A stretch of DNA of 64,000 nucleotides from NCBI GenBank assembly GCA_036971475.1, contig JBAIZL010000005.1:234451869-234515868 (forward strand). The letters run 5' to 3'. Under the pieces are notes generated by a model, which worked only from the letters and a program-made list of their open reading frames with translations, was not told the DNA's origin and made no database searches. A program made the translations under genes and the position numbers. The DNA comes from Prosapia bicincta. Lineage: Eukaryota > Arthropoda > Insecta > Hemiptera > Cercopidae. This document shows positions 59,401 to 64,000 of the stretch, piece after piece; the stretch's first letter is position 1; every line of letters begins with the position of its first letter.

Positions 59401-61974
59401 GAAATACAAGGGCTGTTTTTCTAAATTCCTAATAGGCCATAAAAGACAGACAAATGGATATAAATAATATTTGATTACTAAAAGATATTTATTCTTCGGC
59501 ATAATTACTTTGGAGGCTTTTATCTTACTGTGAACAAACATTGAAATACCCTGTTAAAAACATGTTGCTACCAGTGAAGATCCTCTTGAAGACATTTGGA
59601 AGCTTTTCACACAAGCCTCTCCTCCAAGTGGATGTCACTTGGTGCTAGATTGCAACTGTATAGCAGGTGCAAAAATGCAAAAATATCCCATTGAAATTAA
59701 ACAAGGAGATGTTGGTTTGATTAAGTACTGTGGACACAGACGTTGTCACCAATCATCTCAGCAGACTGATACCTTGAGCCTGCCAATAACAGAGAGTTTG
59801 GATTGAGAGATGCACAGTTGCTCTACCATACTCCACCCATCTGATGCTTACCTGGGAATCGAAGAGAGATGCTGAAATTTTTCTTACTCATGACAGTGCT
59901 TAACTCTCGAAAGCAAGATGTTTCCACAACTTTCCTGAACTGAATAAGAGAATAGGCACTTTCAAACTAACAAAGAACTTCAAGAAAATAACAAGATTCA
60001 TTTAAATTCATTGGAATCTACTTTTAATGAAAAAAGGTATTGATAAGTTTCTCCACAGGTAAGATAAATGTTTCAATCTTCAAGCTGACTATGTCAGAAA
60101 TTATACATAGTAACTTCTTTTACTGATAAAATTGTTTTTTTTATAATAACTTTTTGTTGTTAACCCTTGAGCACAAGCAGGGGGAGGGTATCTAACACAG
60201 AGAGTCTATTTTCTGTGAATAAAACAATAGTTTTCTATTTACACTGCCGCTTGTCCAAGCACCTTTCCACTGTACCCTTTTCTACTCGCTTACAAAAAAC
60301 TCAACTAGTTTTCACCCCATAGTTACTTTGTATACATCATCAAAGTGACCTTGCAGTGTGTTAGTGTGTTAAACCCCGTGTATGCACTCATGTTTAAAAT
60401 TTGAAGTAGTTTTTTTTTTCAATTTGTAATTTTTGTTTTAGTTTATTACTAACTACAGTAGAGTCCCGATTTTTGTTAAATTCAAACGTTTTTCTATTTG
60501 AGCCTATTTTATCTATTTGAAAGGAAATGATTATAGCCAAGAAACGTTTATAGCCATAAAGAAAATTAATCAGGTGTTCAAGAAATATTTATATCAATAC
60601 ATCATGTAAAGGGAATGAGTCAGGTTTCCAGGAAATCTTTATACCAATACGGTAATTTTCTTCCTCCCCATTCTGTTGTATCATTCAGTTAACTAGTGTT
60701 TTACAAATTGGTGTATTACCCAACTTCATCAATTGTGTTTGAATGTCCTTATCGTTATGTTTAGGCTGACAAAAGGTCAATGGGCCATAAATATCTTTCT
60801 TTATTTACACTGTAAGTTTCGACCAGTTGTGGGACAAATATCCCTTAGAAATCACAAATCTCTAGTCTTGTGTGACATATCAGAAAATAAACTCTCTTGA
60901 AGCAAACAAATCAATCAAACAATGATGACACTCATGATTAGCTGGACTGGTCTTTATTCCCATTATTAATAAATCTGTATCGAGGTGTCACCACATTGAT
61001 CTGGATATGAGGGGTTTTACTGTATTAGGGTTCATTGGAAGTCCTATTTTTTCTAATGCACCAAAACTTATGTCTGTGTGATCCGAGTTTTCAGTAATCT
61101 TGCGGGGTCTCGGCCCCATTCAGCTCGAAATATCAAGACTACTGTACTCTTTTAGTGTGTATATAATATAAATTTTTAGGGTGAATATACTGTAAGAATT
61201 GATTCTTTTGAAGAACAAAAGGAAAGTTTTGGCCATGTCAGATGAGAGGTACAGAGAAAACGAGAGGTACAGAGATCTTGATTCAATTCCTAGTGAGAAT
61301 AGTGATACAAAAATGTCAGTTTACATTAAAATGGTCATCTTTCATATACTGAACAAGAATGTGATAGTAGTGTCAGTGAAGAAAGTGAATAGAGTAATAG
61401 TGACAGTGACTTATCATTAACTATAAGATTAGATACATATATCGGAAAACATGGGACTCACTACCACGAAACACGAGGACTAGAGCTTACAACAAATTAA
61501 GAAGCTAGGATAGAAAAACTTAGTCATCATGCTGTACTTGTAACAAGCTCCTGTGCAAGGAACATACTTATATTTGTAAGGATTGCTAACCAAAATAAAT
61601 TTCAATGTTAACCGCCAAATGTATTTTTTAATAATTGGTTAGTAAATGTATTTTATTTAGTGTATTTTTATTTACTATTAATAATTTTTAAGTTTACAAT
61701 ACATATATATGGAAGTTCGTTGATAATTTTATAGCCTATCAGATATAAACTCATTTTCTTTTATATTCATTTTATCTTGCGAGATTTAATCAGAATCCAA
61801 TGGGCTTTACTCAAAAAATTTCTCTAATAAATCTCTGTTTCAAACCATATGTATTGTTTTATTAAACCATCCTTATATCCACATACAAGAGAATATCCAT
61901 TTGATTTTTGGTTTAAAAATTTTTTTTGCCAGAAAAAAGTAAATGAATAACTATCCAAACAATTTTAATCTTTG

Positions 61975-62007
<33 letters not shown>

Positions 62008-63439
62008 CATATACATTGAAAATACACTTATTTGTTATAAAGCAAATTCTTGTTGGTCAAATACTTAACATAAATAATAAAATGTTATATATATTTCCGG
62101 AAAAATGATAAGATAAAATCAGATTTATATTTTAAAAGCCTTAAAAAATAAATGTTTTTGTGAGAAAAGCAACTGTCAAATTTCACCAGCATGTAAAATT
62201 GGAAAGCTTATTTAAAGTCCAAATGAAAAATCAAATAACAACCCCAGAAATCATCAATTATCCTTAAAGAAAACAACTATATGAAATGGATTCATCTACA
62301 AGAAGAATATACAAAATTATATCTAATCATAAATAAACTATGTGTTCATGAATATGAACTATGTGAATATAATATAATTAAAAATTACTTAACTAACTGG
62401 ATACATAGGGCTTAATTGCTGACACGTTTTGAAACAATCATTCCTTTGACGAAGCTAAGCCTCAAAGGAACGATTGTTTCGAAAGCATCAGCAAGTAAGT
62501 AATATATTCACTTAGTTAGGTTAATCAGTGAATTCAAGAAGATTACATCAAGCAACTTTATGTGAATGTGTTAACCATTAATAAAATAATCCAAGTAATC
62601 GCCAAGGTGTTGAATATCAGTTCTGTTCATTTTCCACATCTCACAATTTCACTTCTCCCAGCTACAAAATTGTCTCAAAAAATGAATACCAAATAGGAAT
62701 TGAGGAAGAAGACTCATAATGCAATGTATTACTCATTCCTTATAAGAAATCTTGAGGCTAGTTTAAAGATGGAGGTGGATACATGTAAATAAATATATCT
62801 CATTTTGGTACACTTTATTAAAGTAAAGCGTTATTATTTAATACAATGGAAATATTGGAAAGAACCCCAATACCACAAAAATAACAAATAAAACAAGTTA
62901 GCCTACTTAAGATTGTTACTTACAATGCAATATATAAAACAATAACCAAATGCAATAGTAACATACACTTTTACATAGATGTGGATTACACTTGCTTTTA
63001 GGCCAATGAAAGGGAATAAATTTTAAATTATTTGTCAGATATCAAAAAAAAAAAAAAAAAAAATGGAGAACGCCTAAATAGAGATGTTAGTTGATTAAAA
63101 ATCAAGTAAAATTCTTGCTAATATATGAATCTGATTGTATTTTTTTATGTAAATGTTAAATTGACACGGGCAAGAAAAATATTTTTGTTATTAATTTAAG
63201 TATAATTTATCTAGGTTCCTTTATATGATTACATTACTCTACTTTAATAGTTATAATTTTAAAACAAAGAAAAATTTATGTGTGTAAGCAACACAGATAT
63301 TTTGTTCCAAAATATATAAATAACTCACCAGGATCAACAGTTGCATGCTGAAGTTCTGTGTCATCAAACTCCAAGTTTGGTTCATAGTCATGGTAATCAG
63401 ATAGACTAGGGTAAGGGTCTTCTTGATCTGTGTGGACAC
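41240..63439 (-). CDS. ARHGAP1: ARHGAP1/p50RhoGAP (RhoGAP68F) orthologue, eight exons, 5' exon missing
   Basis: Exons, 5' to 3': 63439-63329, 56697-56397, 52719-52501, 50427-50329, 47182-46983, 45062-44862, 42231-42125, 41410-41240. They join in frame at every junction to about 469 residues, near the family's full length. An acidic N-terminus is followed by a SEC14/CRAL-TRIO (BCH) lipid-binding domain ([20 protein letters not shown] to [12 protein letters not shown]), a linker with the family's [12 protein letters not shown], and a RhoGAP domain with the arginine finger in GLFRRSAN and [12 protein letters not shown]. It stimulates GTP hydrolysis by Rho/Cdc42-type GTPases and acts on endosomal membranes and the cytoskeleton. 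The start codon lies further right, in or beyond the window. Introns carry most transposons. Confidence 0.93.
41411..42124. other. ARHGAP1 intron, nothing else seen
   Basis: AT-rich, no element termini or coding frames recognised. Confidence 0.6.
42125..42231 (-). CDS. ARHGAP1: ARHGAP1 exon, mid RhoGAP domain
   Basis: A 107-base exon, acceptor CTTAACAG, donor GTAATT. It encodes [20 protein letters not shown] and [16 protein letters not shown], matching the LP.xNYxxLxxxxxFL segment of RhoGAPs. It is too short to stand out by ORF length. Confidence 0.92.
43120..43437 (-). pseudogene. Penelope-like GIY-YIG endonuclease fragment, left arm
   Basis: The minus strand reads [20 protein letters not shown] then [10 protein letters not shown], a stop, and [23 protein letters not shown] with the downstream arginine is the GIY-YIG nuclease core that ends Penelope polyproteins. 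Stops and a frameshift break it. Confidence 0.75.
43465..43795 (+). pseudogene. Penelope-like GIY-YIG endonuclease fragment, right arm
   Basis: The plus strand reads [31 protein letters not shown], a stop, then [20 protein letters not shown] and [17 protein letters not shown], ending [10 protein letters not shown]. It is the same segment as the left arm but longer. The isoleucine of the YIG motif is replaced by phenylalanine and a stop splits it. Confidence 0.78.
43932..44861. other. ARHGAP1 intron, no gene seen
   Basis: AT-rich with chance frames. Confidence 0.5.
44862..45062 (-). CDS. ARHGAP1: ARHGAP1 exon with catalytic arginine finger
   Basis: The acceptor is TTTTCAG and the donor GTAAGT. 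It encodes [40 protein letters not shown] and [20 protein letters not shown]. The arginine of the G[LI]FRRS motif is the GTPase-activating finger, and KTFLRELxEPL is a hallmark of RhoGAPs. Confidence 0.95.
45517..46455 (+). pseudogene. piggyBac-type transposase, N-terminal half, degenerate
   Basis: An acidic/basic N-terminus ([20 protein letters not shown], then [11 protein letters not shown]) is followed by [15 protein letters not shown]. After frameshifts come [39 protein letters not shown] and [20 protein letters not shown]. The order and the ...RF.FL..CL.FDD..xR..R....KFAAIR..WDLF motif are those of PGBD/piggyBac transposases; the TIDE motif carries the first catalytic aspartate. The remainder is missing. 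It sits antisense in an ARHGAP1 intron. Confidence 0.78.
46983..47182 (-). CDS. ARHGAP1: ARHGAP1 exon, linker and start of RhoGAP domain
   Basis: A 200-base exon, acceptor TTTTCAG, donor GTAAGG. It encodes a basic linker, then [17 protein letters not shown] and [20 protein letters not shown], the first helix of the RhoGAP fold. The proline-rich SH3-binding run seen in vertebrates is much reduced. Confidence 0.93.
47183..48300. other. ARHGAP1 intron with a small perfect hairpin
   Basis: Mostly AT-rich. At about 47517-47538, TCCTCGGG pairs with CCCGAGGA around a five-base loop. No associated gene or terminator is expected in this context. Confidence 0.4.
48345..48720 (+). pseudogene. Tigger/pogo transposase DDE-domain fragment
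   Basis: The frame reads [29 protein letters not shown], then [34 protein letters not shown]...N..G....L.IGKS.., W.......l...KRKILL.DNC.AHP is the DDE_1 core of Tigger/pogo and jerky-like transposases, and the D of IDNC is catalytic. It stops early and lacks the last acidic residue. A matching 3' end of such an element is at about 50210-50272. Confidence 0.8.
50210..50272 (+). mobile_element. Tigger 3' terminus
   Basis: The stretch ends TGTCTGGATTACTGGCGCTC TACTG followed by TA. It reads in reverse as CAGTAGAGCGCCAGTAATCC, a Tigger-style terminus. It probably belongs with the transposase fragment at 48345. I did not find the opposite end. Confidence 0.5.
50329..50427 (-). CDS. ARHGAP1: ARHGAP1 exon, SEC14 end
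   Basis: A 99-base exon, acceptor TTTGAAG, donor GTGAGT. It encodes [20 protein letters not shown] then [12 protein letters not shown], matching the FGxKIxYVNYLxEL segment of the family. Confidence 0.93.
50820..50990. mobile_element. 171-bp MITE
   Basis: Left AGGCTACATACACATGAGAG and right CTCTCATGTGTACGTAGCCT are terminal inverted repeats of about 22 bases with one difference. Flanking ATGCT occurs on both sides but offset by a base, so the target duplication, and hence the superfamily, is undecided. Confidence 0.8.
51526..52029 (-). pseudogene. Unidentified minus-strand coding-like region
   Basis: Two stretches, 52029-51838 ([40 protein letters not shown]) and 51777-51526 ([31 protein letters not shown] end), are open with balanced composition, separated by stops. 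I do not recognise the protein. Other frames are also open here, so coding is uncertain. It lies between ARHGAP1 exons and abuts a LINE tail. Confidence 0.3.
52030..52305 (+). pseudogene. LINE ORF2 C-terminal tail
   Basis: Reads [40 protein letters not shown] and [10 protein letters not shown] with a stop at 52303. The A.FR..TGHD.L..HL......CPLC......EHL..C pattern is the C-terminal zinc-knuckle region of a non-LTR ORF2. No upstream reverse transcriptase is present, so it is a truncated relic in an ARHGAP1 intron. Confidence 0.75.
52501..52719 (-). CDS. ARHGAP1: ARHGAP1 exon, SEC14 core
   Basis: The acceptor is TTTTCAG and the donor GTAAGA. It encodes [57 protein letters not shown] and ends in a split serine. 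It is the most conserved stretch of the gene, including [16 protein letters not shown]. Confidence 0.95.
52720..53980. other. AT-rich ARHGAP1 intron
   Basis: No gene or element end recognised. Confidence 0.5.
53985..54105. repeat. Dispersed repeat, copy 1
   Basis: Shares AAGTTTCG, AAATATCCCTTAGA and the run ATCAGAAAATAAACTCTCTT GAAGCAAACAAA with 60780-60915, in the same order and orientation. Confidence 0.75.
54345..54440. repeat. Short tandem repeat
   Basis: TATAGAAACATTATGAAAAC ACATTAT occurs twice about 38 bases apart, followed by degenerate partial copies. Confidence 0.8.
54441..55736. other. ARHGAP1 intron, no gene seen
   Basis: Moderately AT-rich with no coding similarity recognised. 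Confidence 0.45.
55741..56335. mobile_element. piggyBac-like MITE with TTAA duplication
   Basis: TTAA at 55737-55740 and 56336-56339. The ends CCTTTTCACGAGC and the complement CCTTTTCAGGAGC form a 13-base inverted repeat with one difference. The interior holds a 45-47-bp imperfect tandem repeat starting GCCATCTATTGGT (about 55870-55990, three starts). No coding. It stops about 60 bases before an ARHGAP1 exon. Confidence 0.85.
56397..56697 (-). CDS. ARHGAP1: ARHGAP1 exon, start of SEC14 domain
   Basis: A 301-base exon from CATTACAG to GTAAAT. It encodes [13 protein letters not shown], an acidic part ([16 protein letters not shown]) and then [20 protein letters not shown], the conserved opening of the family's CRAL-TRIO domain, ending NHDRLL and a split arginine codon. 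Confidence 0.92.
56915..57100 (+). mobile_element. Tigger-type 5' end fragment
   Basis: TACAGTTGAACTTCTGTATA ACGAAATCGATTATCCAG is a typical Tigger/pogo terminus. A second end was not found, so the extent is unknown. Confidence 0.4.
57100..58190. other. AT-rich ARHGAP1 intron
   Basis: No element or gene recognised. Confidence 0.45.
58190..58680. other. Less AT-rich, pyrimidine-rich island of unknown origin
   Basis: The block has CTCTCGCCCTCTCTCCTCCT-like runs and a 67-codon open frame at 58474-58677. The composition differs sharply from the surrounding intron and suggests an inserted element, but I found no LTR ends or similarity. Confidence 0.35.
58681..60450. other. ARHGAP1 intron, unassigned
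   Basis: A 95-codon minus-strand frame at 58709-58996 ([20 protein letters not shown] at its end) is not recognised. The rest is AT-rich. Confidence 0.4.
60456..61022. mobile_element. pogo/Tigger-type MITE
   Basis: It starts CAGTAGAGTCCCGATTTTTG and ends GATATGAGGGGTTTTACTG, each next to TA. The inverted repeat is imperfect. It contains copy 2 of the 53985 dispersed repeat. Confidence 0.6.
60780..60915. repeat. Dispersed repeat, copy 2
   Basis: See the copy at 53985. Here it lies inside pogo-type termini, which suggests that both copies derive from this MITE family. Confidence 0.75.
61160..61620 (+). pseudogene. piggyBac-type relic: N-terminus joined to C-terminal zinc finger
   Basis: An acidic serine-rich part ([48 protein letters not shown]) is followed shortly by [19 protein letters not shown] and a stop at about 61615. 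The last motif is the cysteine-rich zinc finger that ends piggyBac transposases. The catalytic middle is missing, which is the shape of an internally deleted non-autonomous copy. Frameshifts are present. Confidence 0.65.
61981..62008. repeat. Poly(A) run
   Basis: About 25 A residues in a row; no retrotransposed gene was recognised upstream. Confidence 0.9.
62415..62496. repeat. Hairpin with about 23-35-base arms
   Basis: TTTTGAAACAATCATTCCTT TGA at 62427-62449 pairs with 62462-62484 with two differences, and outer TTGCTGA/TCAGCAA extend it. Text around GACGAAGCTAAGCCTC resembles the terminal region of Penelope-like elements, but this is weak. Confidence 0.75.
62530..63328. other. AT-rich ARHGAP1 intron
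   Basis: Contains a poly(A) run at about 63044-63062. No gene seen. Confidence 0.5.
63329..63439 (-). CDS. ARHGAP1: ARHGAP1 exon (first visible)
   Basis: The acceptor is TTTTGACAG and the donor is GTGAGT. It enters with two bases of a split codon and leaves in phase 1. It encodes an acidic stretch [20 protein letters not shown] then [15 protein letters not shown], typical of the variable N-terminus. The frame was fixed by the next exon, since other frames are also open here. Confidence 0.82.
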
Positions 63440-63689
63440 CTGTCAAAATTTAAAACTTTAAGTATAGTTTCTTTTTAGTTGTTAGATGTTCATAAACTGA
63501 TTTAAGTAGGTGTGAAAATACTATGGGTAATTTGAAAACTTTTAAAAAATTAGTTGTAATATAAATTGACTCAGTCTGAGTCAAATATATGAATTGACAC
63601 GGCCGCAAGGGAGACCGTGATATTCTTCTAATATTAGAAGAAGAATGACAATAATATAACACTGATGAAAAATTATCAATACTCTTCTC
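63440..63689. other. Upstream intron of ARHGAP1
   Basis: No upstream coding exon could be identified here. Confidence 0.5.
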
Positions 63690-63968
63690 CAGGAGAGTAG
63701 CCAGTTCGATGGTTGGAGAGGGGGGGGGGCACAACACAGGGGGTCAGAGAGAAAAACTTTCCTGGGGAGATTTTGAACATTCTTATCTCTAGGAATAATA
63801 TTTTATGCTATTTTGGTACTTAAAATTACACAATTGTTGGATCATCGGGAAGCTGTTTTGCTAAAAACCTACATGTGTAGCACTGTTTTATAGGTTAACA
63901 TTTTTTGCAGAAATTGGTTGGTTTGAAGGGGCACGTACCCCTTGTGTCCTTCTTTGGCTACGCCACTG
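63690..63968. mobile_element. hAT MITE with exact 8-bp target duplication
   Basis: CTCTTCTC stands at 63682-63689 and 63969-63976. The left end CAGGAGAGTAGCCAG and the right end GGCTACGCCACTG (complement CAGTGGCGTAGCC) are imperfect inverted repeats of the CAGTGGCGTAGCC type known from Zaphod-like hAT elements. 279 bp, non-coding, with a G-run near the left end. Confidence 0.92.
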
Positions 63969-64000
63969 CTCTTCTCATAAAAATAATTGTTAGTTTCTCT

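Noticed and set aside
63251..63439. Alternative frame of the ARHGAP1 N-terminal exon starting with methionine
   Set aside because: Only the other frame joins in phase to the next exon and has the acidic family-like composition.

Overview
The window looks like AT-rich, intron-containing insect genomic DNA. This is inferred from split genes with GT-AG introns, two animal housekeeping orthologues, and a transposon mix typical of arthropods. No species can be named, and there is no prokaryotic or CRISPR signature.

Two host genes point at each other. On the + strand, five 3' exons (2235-17845) encode the C-terminal half of an ArfGAP1 orthologue, including its curvature-sensing ALPS-like segment; the zinc-finger GAP domain lies off the left edge. 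On the - strand, eight exons (63439 down to 41240) encode nearly all of an ARHGAP1/p50RhoGAP (fly RhoGAP68F) orthologue, with SEC14/CRAL-TRIO, linker and RhoGAP domains. Only the 5'-most exon is missing. All internal joins were checked for phase and keep the frame. Both proteins act on small GTPases in membrane traffic or the cytoskeleton (Arf1 at the Golgi; Rho/Cdc42), but nothing here shows they are co-regulated.

Almost everything else is mobile or repetitive DNA. From left to right: the 5' part of a non-LTR retrotransposon (1-2110, - strand); short tandem repeats; a piggyBac-like MITE with a nested pogo fragment; a long hairpin; two related pogo/Tigger MITEs flanking a 2.9-kb Tigger-ended composite that carries an unfamiliar conserved ORF; a mariner relic; RTE/SINE-like 3' fragments; a CT/AT microsatellite; and a 5'-truncated RNase-H-bearing non-LTR insertion with a perfect target-site duplication. 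Next come a 27-copy, 45-bp minisatellite with an internal 315-bp higher-order repeat and a complete, young BEL/Pao retrotransposon (32035-39977). The ARHGAP1 introns hold an inverted Penelope-like dimer, piggyBac and Tigger transposase relics, a piggyBac-like MITE and a hAT MITE.

The most interesting item is the BEL/Pao element. Its gag and pol share one frame and are separated by a single UGA followed by CUAG, the context known for leaky stop-codon readthrough. Pol has no nearby AUG of its own. Next in interest are the minisatellite higher-order repeat, the Tigger-flanked passenger ORF, and the Penelope inverted dimer.
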